64,000 nucleotides of DNA from Physcomitrium patens (GCF_000002425.4 NC_037257.1:17488206-17552205); one strand, 5' to 3'; shown: positions 1 through 12,055, numbered from the stretch's first letter. Translations and numbers: made by a program. Notes: a model not told the origin generated them from the letters alone.

Positions 1-1559
1 CATTTTTTTACCTATAATAGATTTTATAAATAATAAAAAATATACCATCTTGATAAAATAATCTACTATTACATATATAGAATCATACAAATATGAAATT
101 GAAAGATTTGTAATAAAATCCATAGAAAAAAAAAGTCATGGTTGTTTTGGAATAAATAATAGCTAGAAAAGTCTATAAAGTTGATGTTGAAGAGTTTTTT
201 ATCTTGAATAAATATTACATGATTGTATAAAGTCTTAAATTACCTTTCATTATTGAGGCCACTAAAAATCTCTTGATATTAGCTCCAAAGTCTTATGGAT
301 TTAAAAATATTTGGTTGTTGAAAAGTCATGAAGAGCTTAAAAAATATGTAATTATACTTTGCTTTGTAGAATATATAATTTTCCTTTGAAATAGAATAGA
401 TTATTCTTAAACTCAAACTTGGAAGTATCATGAGACTTGGAAGAATTATTCTTGATATCATAAATAAGAAGATCAGAGGATACACTTAATTGAATTTTCT
501 TGACAAAGGTTGAATCAACAATCAATGTTGATTTTATTGCTCAAAGATGAAAATGCTCTAGTTTGAAGACGATTGTTCTTTATTGATCAAAAGCTACATC
601 TCTTTCTTTTGGTACAAGATAAGAATGTCTAGAAAAGGCATTTGACAAATCTTCTTGTTTTTGAATCAATAAATAATCTTAAAATCAAATTTTTATTAAA
701 ATTATGTTCTAACAGGCTTGGCAATGATTCAAAATATGTATTGATATGAAGTATTTAAGATTCTTGTGATCTATATGTACAATAAGTAGACTAAAAGTGT
801 CTTTTAAAGAATGATGTCATTCTTGAAATAAATCCATGATTCCAAGAAGTTTTTTATTATGAAACTTATAATTAATCTTAATTGTTGAAATTTTTTTGGA
901 ATGAAAAGTTACTTATTGGAACTTATCATTTGCTCCTATTTGTCACAAAATGGCACCTATGGCAAAATATAATACATTTTTTTTCATAAAAAATGCCTTC
1001 AAAAAGTTGATGGAATACAAGATTGGTGCATAAATAAATATTGTCTTCAAGGCTTCAAAAGATGCTTCAGCTTCTTTGCTCTATTCAAGTTTGTCTTTAC
1101 ATATTAAGTATGTAAAAAGGGCTAAAATTTCAAATTTTTTTTTAATGAAGATCCAATAATAATTGGCAAACCTTAAAAAGCATTATATATCTTTGACTAT
1201 TTTTGAGAACTTTCAATCTATAATAATTTGAACCTTTTAAGGATCTATTATAAGACTATTATTTGAAATGATGTATTCTAAAAAAGCAACTTGAGTAATG
1301 TCAAATACACACTTTTCTATCTTGACACATAAACCTATACCTCTTGGTTTTTATGACACATGACAAATATAAAGTTTATATTCTTTTGTATTTTTAAATT
1401 AGATCAAGTTGTTGTCTAAATAATAGATAACAAAATCATTAAGAAATTCACAAAAAATATCATTCATTAGATATTAAAAAGTAGTTGGTATATCCATGAA
1501 TCAAAAAGGTATGATATTATATTTGAAATGCCCATATTTGATTCAAAATATAGTTTTTT

Positions 1560-1900
1560 ATTTATCACTTTCTTTAATGTATATCAGATTGTATATTTTT
1601 TATAGATCTATTTTTATATAGATCTTTGCTTGATTTAATTGATTAAAAAGTTTTAAAATCAAGCATAGAGGATATCTATTCTTGATGGTCATCTTGTTGA
1701 GTCTTTGACATTCTATACACATCCATAGAGATTTATCTTTTTTCTTCATAAATAAGATAGAAGTCCCAACTAGAGATTTAAAATGGCTTATGAAGTTTTT
1801 AGCCAAATTTTTATTAATGTATTCCTTAAATGCAGCCAATTTTTTCTATAATAGGCTATAGATTGATCTAAATGGTGGTTGAGCTTTTTCTTAAAGATTA
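1560..1900 (-). pseudogene. E1 reverse transcriptase fragment
   Basis: An open stretch at 1600-1839 keeps the finger/palm start of a Ty3 reverse transcriptase. It has a [11 protein letters not shown] block, then FMKKKDKSLWMCIECQRLN (family form [17 protein letters not shown]), then RYPL and KIDL. D carries the same order intact ([39 protein letters not shown]). The relic lacks the catalytic part in this frame, and the flanks are full of stops, so it is not functional. Confidence 0.8.
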
Positions 1901-2205
1901 ATAGAACAATCATTAGAATAATTCTCTAGAAGAATATCTACATTTGTTTTTTTAAAAACATCTTGATAATCTTTGTATTAGCTTAGAATATCACTTAAAA
2001 TCTTTTTTCCATCAATAATAGGTGTGGCACATATAACAAAATTTGATCCTACTTTTGCAACATATATAAAAGTTTTTGCACCTATCAATAAAGGTTTTGA
2101 TGTATCGATCTTATGGATTTTTACTTGCCAAGTAAAATCTTCAGCTAAATTATGGAAAAAATCAAAGTTATAAGAAATCTAATATATTTAAAGATTTTTT
2201 TTTAA

Positions 2206-2481
2206 TCATGATAATCCTAAAATAATTAAACTAAACAAAGATCTCATCACATTAAATATTATTAAATTAATATGACTATTAGTTGCTACTTCTACAAGAA
2301 TAGTTTCACATATAACATCTTTAAAAGATAATAAATAATCGTCTATTACTTCTACATGTACAAGTTTGATTTTCTTAACTAAGGATATATCTTGTCTTTT
2401 GGCAAAGTCTTTATCTATAAAATAAATTGAGGCTCTTGAATCCAACAAGGTAAGACTTTGTAATTTTTTGGTCCTAAACAA
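2206..2481 (-). pseudogene. E1 retropepsin-like protease fragment
   Basis: A 91-residue open stretch matches the aspartic protease of D: LTLLDSRAS, then DFAKR, then HVEVID, then a final IILGLS block that corresponds to the ILGL flap/C-terminal motif of retropepsins. The catalytic triad reads D-S-R rather than D-S-G, as it does in D. A stop follows the ILGLS motif, and the zinc-knuckle relic lies just upstream on the minus strand. Clearly part of E1 and inactive. Confidence 0.8.
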
Positions 2482-3309
2482 ACTTCTATTGTAAAATAAG
2501 ATGATGGATCTAAAGAGAGAATAGGACCTTTATTAGAAATTGCATAAGATTTGAGCCGTATAGTTCCTATTGTAGTTAAAGAGACTTATTTTCTAATACA
2601 TCATCTCCTTCAACAACCATATTCTTTATTTTGTAATTGTGTTGCTTCTTTGGAAAATATTGGAGAATGTGCTTAGGTTCTTTATAATATAGGCACAAAT
2701 CTTTTTTACAACAAAAAGTCTTTTTTTGCTTAGTAAGAGATTTAAAACATACCATATTTACATCACGGCATCAATCCTTTTAAATCATCTTTTATAAATC
2801 AAATGTCTAAAAAATTATCAATTATAATAAAATTTCTTAATTTAAATTATATAATTTAAATTATCAATTCATATTTAAATTTCTTTAGAAATCTTATAAT
2901 TTTAGGTGACAATCATTTTTATCTTATTAAGATATTTAATTATTAGTAATTAAACTTATAAAAATTTAAAAAGATTAAAATTTTATTTAATTATAGTAAA
3001 AAAGAATAATATACTATTAAAATAAGAATATTTTCTTTAAAAAAATACATGATTTATGGCTCCAATTAGATATAATCAAATAGTATCTTTCATTCAAATG
3101 AATTCTACTACTTCATATTCTTAATAATATGTAAAAGTTATCATGTCTTCTTCATTAGATTTAAGCATGTAATGACTTTTTAGAAAGCTATTCAATCCAT
3201 ACATATACACATCAAATTTTATTTCTTAAATTATGTTATAATATATTTTATGAATAAAAAAAGCTAATGATCATATTAACATAAGGCAATTGATTCTTTT
3301 TTATCCAAA

Positions 3310-3665
3310 AATTCACTCCGTCTTTATACTAATTCATCTTTGAGAGAATGAAAGCTTTTTGAAAAACTAACAAAAAAAAATACTATTCAAAATCTCTAAA
3401 CAAAATACTAAAAATACTATAAAAAATTTACCAAAAGAAATCCTAAAGAAGACCTTGAAAAGCAACTAGCTCTCCATGTTTTCTAAAACGTACTCCATCT
3501 TTGTCCTAATTCTCTTTAAAGCAAGTAAGAGCTTTTTGAAAAACTAACAAAAAGAAAAAATATTCCTCAAAAGTTTCTAAATAAAATACTAAGAATACTT
3601 TGAAAAAACCTCTAAAGAATAGCTGGCTATATCTAAGGAAAGAAATTCCAAGCAAAGAAAAAGAG
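3310..3665. repeat. Diverged tandem duplication, period about 177 bp
   Basis: Two adjacent copies share the order 'actcc(g/a)tcttt', then 'agctttttgaaaaactaac', then 'aaatactaa(a/g)aatact'. The anchor agctttttgaaaaactaac begins at 3353 and again at 3530. The copies differ by many substitutions and small indels, so the duplication is old. Its parent sequence is unknown. Confidence 0.75.
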
Positions 3666-3929
3666 AATGATCCAAAAGTCAACACAAGCCAATGTCTCTT
3701 TTGAGCCATTTAATTGACTCATTTTGATATTTAGTATAAAAAAATATACTTATTGTGCTTAAGTAACAAATTTTATGAGCTAATATTAAAATTTTAGAAA
3801 TAAAGTTAAAATTGATTGCTAGTAGTAGACATGTAGTGTAAGACAGAGTTTAATAAGAAAAAACTATAAAGACTATATTTTTTTAGTTAGCTAGTAGTAT
3901 AAGAATTACAAAGGAAGTACTCTTGGTGT

Positions 3930-3930
<1 letters not shown>

Positions 3931-3965
<35 letters not shown>

Positions 3966-3971
3966 AGAGAA
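3931..3971. repeat. Poly(A) tract followed by a GA repeat
   Basis: An uninterrupted run of 32 A followed by a short GA repeat. It could be a microsatellite or an old retroposed tail. No LINE or SINE body was recognised upstream, so I leave it as simple sequence. Confidence 0.9.
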
Positions 3972-4126
3972 AATTTAGGGAGGTTTAATTATGATAGAAT
4001 TGAAGATTTTTTCCAAATTCAACAAATCTAAGTGACAAAGTGATTCTTCTAATTTATGGAAGCCTTTCAAATGAAATGGAGGCATCAAATGCAATATGTG
4101 GCATGAAGAAAACAAGATCAGCACCC

Positions 4127-4268
4127 TTTTTGTAGATGTATATGCATGGATTTTAAAATCTTTGGAATATTTATGAGGCCAAAGGAGCTATCTACTACAA
4201 TGAAGTATGTTTTAAAATCCAAAGACCATCATTTACTATTCTAAATCCATGCATACACATCTACAAAG
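4127..4268. repeat. MITE-like inverted repeat
   Basis: The left arm starting at 4127 (tttgtagatgtatatgcatg, then gatttt) is matched by the reverse complement of the right arm ending at 4268 (aaatccatgcatacacatct, then acaaag), with one or two mismatches over about 26 bp. A second, inner pair (ggattttaaaatctttgg near 4148 and ttttaaaatccaaag near 4210) is also inverted. The 140-bp unit could fold into a long hairpin and resembles a miniature inverted-repeat element. I could not identify a clear target duplication or family. Confidence 0.55.
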
Positions 4269-5511
4269 TTCATTACAAGATTTAAAATCAGATATAAAAT
4301 TATGATTATGAATTAAGGCCAAAATTCGGCATGGCTTTGCCTTTCACCAAAAAAAAAGAGAGAGATGGCTTAAAGAACCAAGATACTTTTATACAATTGA
4401 GTCGTGTCTTGTAGAAGGGTGACTACATTTTTACCCTTGATTTCTAAGATCTCTAATATATATCTACCACCTTCATTTATCTAAGAGCTAATTTCGTTAC
4501 CAAGGCTGATGGCTCTTGTAAGTGGACAAAGAAAGTACCTTTTGATAAATCTAATTTCAATATTGTATTCAAAGCACATTTATATGCTAAGATAAACTTT
4601 TCACATGCCTCAATCCATGCTCATTTGCAATTTTTATGAAATTTTTTACAAGGATTTTGGCAAACTTTGTAAAATTCTTCAAAATTAGAATTTCATTGCT
4701 CTACTTGTATTTTCAAGGAGAGGATTTTGATCTTATTTATTTTACTCTATAGAATAAATTTGGTGCCACAATTGCATTTAAAAGACTTCTATTAATTAGA
4801 AGAACCACTATGCTACTTAAATTTATTGAATTTAGAAGAAATCTCAACTATCATTGCTAAACTTAATTAGATCTTTTAGAATATTATAAATCTTACTTAT
4901 TCTAAATCATATGAAATGATTGTAGATAAATTCATAGGCTTTTAGTCAATCTTCATAGTAGTGACTAATAACCTTTAAATTATTAAAATTAACTAAATTA
5001 TTATTTTAATTTTTTAACTCTTATTACTTTGGTCCTAATTAACTTAACTCAAGGAATCAAGATATAATTTATATCACCAAAGGTTAAAATCCTAAAAATT
5101 TTATAAAACTAAATTCTACTTATATAAATTCTAATCTAACATGCTCAATTAACATAAAATAAGAAAATAATAAAAATTTAAATTTTAAAGCATAATTGAG
5201 AGTTCTTACATGCACACCTTCATATTCTTTTATAAATAGATCAATATAATATTAAAGATCATGATAGAAATTTAGCTTCTTGCAAAGAAAAATAAGAAAA
5301 TAAACTAAGAGAAGATCATCCATAATGACTTGACATAAGAATTATGATTTCTCCAACAAGATTTTTATTCATGTAGCACCATCAATCCATTTTTTATAGA
5401 ATATATCATCAAATATGAGAGCTATTTTATAAAGTTTTAATGTCTATCATCTTGGTTATTAATATAAAAAAAAATTAAAAATTAAAGATGATGCTTGATT
5501 TAAGCAATAAC
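4269..5511. other. AT-rich flank of element A, no gene seen
   Basis: About 1.2 kb between the MITE-like repeat and the 3' LTR of A. Part of it (4480-4930) keeps slightly higher complexity and may be an old decayed coding relic, but no frame is open for long and I recognise no motif. It represents the sequence into which A inserted. Confidence 0.5.
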
Positions 5512-5864
5512 TGTCACAAATATAGAATACTAACTGGAAACAAGAAACTTAAGAAGAATTGGCAAGAATTAGATTAATCAAATGAGTACAAGAACAACAC
5601 TAGAGAAGTGAGCTAGAGCTTTAAGAGGTGTGTTGTCGAGACTGAGGATCCCCTCAATCTCAGCTCCTATATATACTACCAGCTAAGAAGCTTCTCAAGT
5701 AGCTTCTACAAATTAGGAAGCTTCTCAAGCAGCTTCTATGAATTAGAAAGCTTCTCAAGTAGCTTCCATAATCTATGAAGCTTCTCAAGCAGCTTCCACA
5801 AACTACAAAGCTTCTCTAGAACCTTCTAGAATCTTCTACAACTTTTTAGTTTATGTCCTTGACA
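5512..5864 (-). repeat. A 3' LTR (353 bp)
   Basis: Read on the minus strand it begins TGTCAAGGACATAAAC (at 5864) and ends TATTTGTGACA (at 5512), giving TGTCA/TGACA terminal inverted repeats. It contains a heat-shock-element cluster, four copies of a 33-bp unit built around gaagctgcttgagaagctt, and a TATA box (tatatata) followed about 33 bp later by cagtctcgacaac, the likely RNA start. The copy at 44190-44490 matches it closely apart from the number of 33-bp units. Confidence 0.9.
5819..5836. promoter_or_regulatory. Heat-shock element cluster in A 3' LTR
   Basis: The plus strand shows GAAccTTCtaGAAtcTTC, four alternating 5-bp units in perfect phase, with a fifth degenerate unit just before. 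Alternating nGAAn/nTTCn blocks are the binding site of heat-shock transcription factors. In the LTR orientation it lies in U3 upstream of the TATA box, where a promoter element should be. The same cluster is at 44196-44213. Confidence 0.75.
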
Positions 5865-5882
5865 TCACCTCCTTCCCTTTAG
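5865..5882 (-). other. A polypurine tract
   Basis: On the minus strand the bases just before the 3' LTR are aaagggaaggaggtga, a purine run touching the TGTCA start. This is the expected primer for plus-strand synthesis. D has aaaagaggaggtga in the same place. Confidence 0.8.
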
Positions 5883-5916
5883 CTTTGAGGTCTCTAAGAA
5901 GCACTCTTATTGCGAG

Positions 5917-6240
5917 TCAGTACCATCGTAAGAAGTTAAAAATTTGTTGCATAGTGTCTGCAATATATTCTAATTGTTGTTCGCTCTGCAAGTAGTTCAT
6001 TGATCCTTGTAACCAACAATAGTGTCCTACGCCTTCAATTTTTGACCAGGCATGACCTTTCATGTCTTCATTGTGAAAATGCCCTGCAAATACTCCTTCA
6101 GGAAGATAATCGTAGGCAAATTCTACCTCAAACACAATCACTAGCAAACTCTTATTATGTATCCTCTGTCGTCTTCATGGTACATGCGGTCCTTCATCTT
6201 AGGGTCGTCTTTGTGAAATATTCGGTTGAGAAGACATAAT
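5917..6240 (-). pseudogene. Extra reading frame between chromodomain and 3' LTR of A
   Basis: A 76-residue open stretch (5917-6147) has recognisable blocks AYDYLPEGVFAGHFHNED, HAWSKIEGVGHYCWLQGSMN and a C-terminal FNFLRWY. D has the same sequence at 55030-55266 with PEGVFAR, HNEDTKVHAWSEVEGVGYYR, WLQGSMNHL and IFLRWY. A short upstream segment (MK...YH.DDRGY in another frame) is also shared. I do not recognise the product. It is tryptophan- and aromatic-rich with no predicted membrane segment, which argues against an envelope. It may be a domain of this lineage beyond the chromodomain, or simply conserved 3' untranslated DNA. Confidence 0.5.
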
Positions 6241-6429
6241 TGGTATGGTATCTATCTCTTAGCTATTCATATCATACCAAAAAAAATATAAGCACTAAAC
6301 ATAGAAGAATGGGCTCAGGTTACAGATTTATAGTCTCTAATTATGTCTTTTAGAGGTTCCTTCTCTCCCTTCTTTATAAGGCCAAGGATTAAGAGGCTTC
6401 AAGGAGAAGAAACTTCACTGAAAAACTTT

Positions 6430-7760
6430 CATCGAAAGAGCTTAGGTTTTTGAGGATAGCGTCGATGAAACTCATGTACTTTTTGTAACACATTGGTAAG
6501 ATTTTTTGCTAGTTTCTATATGAATTCATTGATATCATAGCCACTCCAATGCACTAGGTAGTCCAATTTCTACCACTTATGCCACAAATTTAGTATCTTT
6601 TCTACCTCATATTCTTCGTGGTTCTCAATTTCAATATTAGGTGGCAGACATTACACTCTTCCAAAAAAAGATGACTGTCGATAAGATTCCAACAAAGAAA
6701 CATGAAAGACTAGGTATACTTTCATAGCAGCCGATAACCCCAGATGGTACGCCACTAGATTGATTTGCTTTTGGATGACAAATGGTCTCAATCTCCGATA
6801 GTCCAACTTATCACATAACTGCTTGGTTTTGATATTTTGTCGAAGCAGCCATACTTTATCTCCAATTTTGAAAGTAGGTGCCTGATTCTGAAATTTGTTT
6901 GCGAACGCCTTATAAGCTTCATGAGCAATTTGTAATTGAAGTTTCAACATAGTTTGAAGCTCCGATAGTTGTTTCACAAATCTTTCAGTTGTTGGGTTGT
7001 TATTGGTTGACGAACTCAAAAAATCAAGCTTTGGATGATACCCATAGTTGGAAAAGAATGGTGTTTGTTGAGTCAACGCATGAAGGGTGTTATTATATGC
7101 AAACTCGACTAATGATAGATATGCAGTCCAATCATCTTGTTGATAGTTGATGATGCATCGTTCATATTGCTCCAAAGTTTGATTCACTCGTTCCGTTTGG
7201 CCCTCAGTTTGAGGATGGAAAGCTAAAGAAAGCTTGATATCCACCTTCAATAGCTCAAAGAGAGATTTCCAGAACTTTGATACAAATTAGATTCTTCGAT
7301 CTGACATGATATCATTTGATAAACCATGATATCAATGCAAATTATTAACAAAGAGCCTTACTATGTCTTCGCTTGATGATATTTTCTTGTAAGGAACAAA
7401 GTGTGTAATCTTTGTAAGCCGATCTACCGCAACAAAGATACTATCAAATGAATTCGATGGTGGCAAGTCCATAATGAAGTCCATGGAAACTGAAGACCAT
7501 GGCCGACGTGGAATAGGCAATGGCTAAAGAAGACCATAAGAACGATGTCAAAGATTCTTAGATCTTGAACAAATATCATAGAGAAGAGATAAAATCCTTG
7601 ACATCCTTCCACATTTGGGGCCACCAAAAATCTTGAGAAATAAGTTTCAAGGTCTTATTGAATCCAAAATGTCTTGCAACTGAAAAATCGTGTCGAGATT
7701 AAAGAACTCGGAGTTGTGTTGGTCTCTTTGGAATATACAATCGTTCCTCAAAGTATAAAA
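6430..7760 (-). pseudogene. A integrase and chromodomain
   Basis: From high to low: a zinc-binding region with a WPQMW-like relic near 7600-7740, a core beginning [15 protein letters not shown] with VDRLTK (7332-7520), and then a 199-residue open stretch (6651-7250). That stretch carries the third core block (FHPQTEGQTERVNQTLEQ, with the catalytic E), AYNNTLHA, a GDKVWLL module and the RPFVI block. Downstream, about 6430-6655, a decayed chromodomain is visible (EEYEVEKIL, LDYLVHWSGYD). Stops and frameshifts occur between the blocks (for example near 7260-7330 and in the chromodomain), so it is inactive. Confidence 0.85.
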
Positions 7761-7899
7761 GATCTCCTTCTACCTTGAACTTGTCATTATTTACACATTG
7801 CATAATATAGAGGGCTACAGAATCTCCAATAGTGGCAATACATACCTGGTTGAGGAAGTCAGCATCAATTGGCACTATAGCAGAGCAAAGCCTGAATTG

Positions 7900-9300
7900 T
7901 TTCGACTTCAACAATGTTATATACTATTGATCAAACGCTGCTTCTCCAACCTTCGGCACTAGATATAAACTCCTTGATAATGCATTGGATAGTCCTTCTT
8001 GCTTCCCAAACTGATAAGTAATAACAAAATCAAACCTGGATAGCAATATATTCTATCAAGTTTGATGATGATTCACAATCTGAGCCGACATGAAGTATTC
8101 TAAATTCTTGTGATTTGTATATACTGTTATTATATGCATAGCTCCTTCAAGAAAGTAGCACCACTCTTCGAAAGAATCCACTATAGCAAGAAGTTCTTTA
8201 TTGTGGATCTCATAGTTGATCTCGACAGTAGAAAACTTTTGAGAGTAGAATGCAATTGGATGAAGCTTCTCATCTGCACCTATCTACAAAAGTATAGCTC
8301 CCATAGCAAAATTTGGAGCATCGATTTGTAAATAGAAGGCCTTTTGCAAAGTCCGGATGTACCAAGTTTGGAGCCATAGTAAATGCCGTCTTAAGATTTT
8401 GAATTACTTTTTCTGCTAGAGGTCCCCATTCGAGTTTGTCTTTACATATCAATCAAGTGAATGAAGCAACAACTTGAGAATAATTCTTGATGAAGATTCA
8501 ATAGAAGTTAGCAAAGCCAAAAAAGCATTGTACATCTCTAATTGTCTTTGAGACTTTCCATGATACAATTGCTTCCACCTTTTTAGGATCCATCTTCAAA
8601 CCTTTTGTAGTTGCAATGAATTCCAAAAATTCCATCTCAGTTTGATTAAACAAGTACTTCTCCAATTTGGCATAAAGTCTTCGCTCGCGGAGTTTTTCAA
8701 GGACTAGACAAACATGATTTTCATGCTCTTTTATGTTTTGGAAAAATATCAAAATATCATCTAGATAGATGATAACAAAATTGTCAATGTGCTCTTGAAA
8801 GTTGTCATTCATCATGTGTTGAAAGACTGCCAGAGCATTGGTAAGACCGAAAGGCATGACATTATATTCAAAATGGCCATACCTTATATGAAAAGCTGTC
8901 TTCTATTCGTCTCCTTCCTTGATTCATATGAGGTTGTAAGCTCTCCTTAGATCAATCTTTGTAAAGATCCTTGTATGCCCAAGTTATTCTAGAAGACCTG
9001 ATATCAAGGGTAATGGATAACAATTCTTCTTTGTCACCTTATTGAAACCTCGATAATCCACGCACATCTATAGTGAGCCATCTTTCTTCTTCACAAATAA
9101 GATTGGTGCCCCAACTGGCAACTTTGAATGATAAATGAAGTTCTTGGCTAGATTCTTATCAATGTACTTTTGCAACTCTGCTAACTTCGTTTACGACAAA
9201 TTGTAGATTGGACCAAAAGGTGGTTGTCCTCCTTCCTACAAGTCTATGGCACAATCGTATAGTCGATGCTCCGGAGCAAGTCGATATTCTTCTTTTGAAA
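7900..9300 (-). pseudogene. A reverse transcriptase and RNase H
   Basis: The best preserved part is 8498-8857: [28 protein letters not shown] (Y-L-D-D catalytic box), then LEKYLF, EFLEFIATTKGLKMDPKKVE and FFGFANFY. The N-terminal palm lies at 8858-9250 in broken frames. RNase H relics follow at 7930-8450, with a motif matching D's HPVAFYSRKF and a NYEIHDKELLAI block seen as fragments. Many stops separate the pieces. Confidence 0.85.
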
Positions 9301-9354
9301 CACATCTTCAAAATCCTTATATTGCTCCAGTATACTTGCTATCGAAATCTTCTT

Positions 9355-9790
9355 TCAATTAGTTAAAGTTGCATAAATGACAAACGGTGTGTCTTCCTTG
9401 GAAGATATTAGAAAAGTTCTTGCTCCAATAAATAATGGTTTTTTGATTTGAGATCTTCTAACAAGCTTACTTTCGGGATGTTCTATAGGAAATGTCATCT
9501 TTCGTAACCTCCAATCTATAGATGGGTTATGCATTTGTAACCAAGAAAGACCAAGAATAATAGAATTTGATGGGATTTTAATAATATTAAAAATAAAATA
9601 ACTACTATGGTCTTTAAACATCACCTCTATAGGTTCTGATTCATGAATGAAACTACCAGACAATAAAGGTAGTCCATCTATTACTTCTACGTGAACGGAT
9701 TTAGATTTTTGTATTAGAGGAATCTCATGACTCTTAGCAAAGTCTTCGTCTAAAAACCAAACAGATGCTTCAAAATCTAATAACGCTAAG
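9355..9790 (-). pseudogene. A protease
   Basis: The 102-residue open stretch 9355-9663 starts [20 protein letters not shown] and contains [17 protein letters not shown], colinear with D. The active-site block lies upstream at about 9720-9790 and reads DFEAS (family form DSGAS), so the catalytic triad is lost. Confidence 0.8.
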
Positions 9791-10652
9791 ATTTTTAGTT
9801 TTTGAGGGCCAAAAGATAAACGAATGATAAAGCAATGGGCAGGCTAAGCGAAAAGAGAGAAACTTGATTATCATTGTGGTATTGAATTGTCCAGGTGCAG
9901 AGTCCCTATTGTGGTTGGGCATTCTCATTTTCTTGAATAAATGCGCCTCTAGTCCTGACAATACATCAATTTTGCTTCTTGAGGCAGTTTTCAACTCTAT
10001 GGCCTTTTTCATCTCAATACAAGTATAGTCCTTTCTCTATACGCTATTTTTTTTCTTCTAGAGTTAGGGATTTGACTAGTACCGCATCAATTTGCAAGTC
10101 TTCCACCTCTGGATGTGAATTCAGACTACTTGCTAACATAGTTGGAGCGTAGTGAACCATATATTGTCTTCAGCGTTGGACTTGGTGACGTTCGAATAGG
10201 TGATTATTATACTTCACAACTTGACTAATGGCTTTGTTGAGCATTCACAAATCAGGAAGAGATAATAACAAATTCTTCATGTCATCTTTCAAGCTCCAAT
10301 AAAATTGACTCATCAATGCTTCCTCGACCCAATTGATGTTGCATACTAATTGTCTAAAATCTAATGAGTAGACTGACGCAGAGCGTGCTCGTTATCTTAG
10401 TAATCGAATCTTTGTTGTAGCCCATTGAGCTTGGTCATATTTGCCAAATGCTTTCGCAAATGCTTCCAAAAAAGTTTCAAAGTTATTCAAAATTAATGAT
10501 CTTTCTCAAACAAAGGACCAAACCATGATAGAACTCGCTCCGTGAACAAAGTTCCAATGAGTCCAATATGTGACTCCTCCATTAGATAGCAATCGGGTTG
10601 TAAAGCTGTTATCAATCTAATTTGATAGACAAAACCTTGAAATTTGGAACGC
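9791..10652 (-). pseudogene. A gag, C-terminal two thirds
   Basis: Decayed gag colinear with D 50580-51300: the QIRLIT, LTGQALSWF and AFGEHNKVRWAT segments can be traced through several frames, followed by the linker and the degenerate zinc knuckle near 9880-10000. The frame is interrupted at 10652 by the insertion of B; the N-terminal part resumes at 43902. Confidence 0.75.
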
Positions 10653-10805
10653 TTTCGGGTTGAAACATGATAATATGGTGAAAATATAAATGAAAAAGAT
10701 TTATTAATATTTAATCATCTTGGATGTTAGAAACAGTGGCCAATTCCAGTGCCAATATTCAGGGGCCAGCTAATGTCACCCCATTGCAAGCTGTACCACC
10801 GACGT
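10653..10805 (+). repeat. B 5' LTR, first segment
   Basis: The segment starts TTTCGGGTTGAAACATGAT and is colinear with the start of the 3' LTR at 35832 (TATCGTATTGTAATATGAC). Both continue into aaatataaatgaaaaagatt and cttggatgttagaaac. The TG start has decayed in both. I1 inserted at 10805/10806; the LTR resumes at 19362. Confidence 0.85.
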
Positions 10806-12055
10806 TGTCGTACTGTAATCACTTACAGTATGTAAAAATTAGTGAAAACATGTAATATGTTTATAAGTCTTAATGTGAGTTAGAATAGTTAGTATGTTAA
10901 TTTAAAATGAATTGAAATAAGAAAAATTATTTAGAAGTTAATCTAGTTTGATTATAGAGTTTATATTATATAGGATTTAGATAGTTAGTATAAAGATTAA
11001 GGGAAGGGAGGAGTTAAAAGATGAAAATATAACTAGAAGGAGGCTTATTGGGAAGGATGAAAGTAAGGTATGGTTGGATGAAGGCAAGGGGTGAAGAACT
11101 TCATCCCTATTGGTCGAATACCATGCCCAATGGGCTTTGAGGAGGCTGTCCGAGGCCATATTAGGAATTAGGGTTCCTCTTTCGAGGCATTCGAGCTTTT
11201 GAGGCTAGGGTCAGAAGGTTTAGGGTTTTGGGTATAATTTGGATGAAGATTTTGTGTGATTTCGAGTTTTTATGGAAAAGATATGAATGTTCAAAGATAA
11301 GGTGTCAATTTCGTACCTACTGTCACTTCTTTTGGGCATCACATACGAATACGGAGAGCAACAGAAGATCGGCGACTGGACTTGAAGGGAGCATTTTCTC
11401 GGCTACACATTCTACTTACTGTATAGTGAATTCTAAGATTGGGTGAAGGAGTTATGAGGCGTTGAAGACAGCACTTGTAATTTGAAGGCAGTAAGTATAT
11501 CGTTTTGTTGCTAGTTATGGGTGAAGCCATATCTTGAGTTTCTGGACGAATTTTTGGCTCAAAATTTCCACAAGTGTGTATAATTGGGTTAAAAAGCTTT
11601 AAATCAAAGTTTCATAGTATTTGAATAATTACTTTGTGAGATATGAAAGAAGTTGTACACGGGTGTAAAAAAGCTAGGGTTTGAAGCTACAGTTAGAGTT
11701 TTCAAGATATCACAAGATCCAAGACGAATTTACGGTTGAATTTTGGTGTGGTAGTTGCCAAAGATATATCAGTACTCCATGTAAAATTTGGAGTTGTTTA
11801 GACGGTTAGATCGTAAGTTATGAGCTGTTGAACTTCGGGAAAAATTCCTCATAAGGATATATAAGTTTTTTATAACACCTTATCAAGTATTTTGGTGTTC
11901 TTTGGATTTTAAGGCTTGTATATTGATGTAATTGCTCCAAAGGAGAGGAGTTTATATATATAAAATTGTTACCCTTATATTTCAAACTTGATTGAGTATT
12001 TAGTGACAACCAGAAGCCCAGCGCTTTCTTGAGGCAAACTCTCTCTACTCCGACA
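10806..12055 (+). repeat. I1 5' LTR (1250 bp)
   Basis: Starts TGTCGTACTGTAATCAC and ends CTCTCTACTCCGACA. Differences seen against the 3' copy: C/T near 10820, G/A near 10832, A/G near 11971 and one base in the ctactccgaca end. Small frames inside it are duplicated in the other LTR and show no protein features. Confidence 0.95.
11953..11964 (+). promoter_or_regulatory. Candidate TATA box of I1 LTR
   Basis: The run tatatatataaa lies about 90 bp before the LTR end, with no other strong TATA run in the second half of the LTR. It is a plausible core promoter. The identical copy is near 19261. Confidence 0.45.

Larger units (their letters stand above)
1..2822 (-). mobile_element. E1: decayed Ty3/gypsy (chromovirus-like) element, truncated by window edge
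   Basis: Minus-strand remains of a Ty3/gypsy polyprotein, read from high to low coordinates: a gag zinc-knuckle relic (about 2620-2700), protease (2206-2481), reverse transcriptase (about 1000-1900), RNase H and an integrase start near position 1. It aligns base by base with E2 (position 1 corresponds to about 45520) and more distantly with A. Every domain is broken by stops and small indels, and the region is very AT-rich, as expected of long C-to-T decay. Similarity to E2 stops near 2822, inside gag, so the gag N-terminus and 5' LTR are missing here. The rest of integrase would lie left of the window. No LTR is visible for this copy. Confidence 0.85.
2823..4126. other. AT-rich stretch without a gene
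   Basis: After E1 similarity ends there is about 1.3 kb of AT-rich DNA without a recognisable gene. It contains a tandem duplication (3310-3665) and a long A tract (3931-3971), listed separately. A 67-residue minus-strand frame at 3506-3709 lies within low-complexity purine-rich sequence and has no recognisable domain. Confidence 0.6.

Noticed and set aside
3931..3971. Poly(A) tract as the tail of a LINE or SINE
   Set aside because: No reverse transcriptase, endonuclease or RNA-polymerase-III box upstream and no target duplication noticed.
6000..6239. Plus-strand frame of 79 residues
   Set aside because: It lies opposite the conserved minus-strand frame of A and has no similarity to the D counterpart on that strand.
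10977..11530. Three small frames in the I1 LTR, repeated at 18284-18837
   Set aside because: They are identical only because the two LTRs are nearly identical. They overlap on both strands, have no motif and are disrupted in the older copy S.
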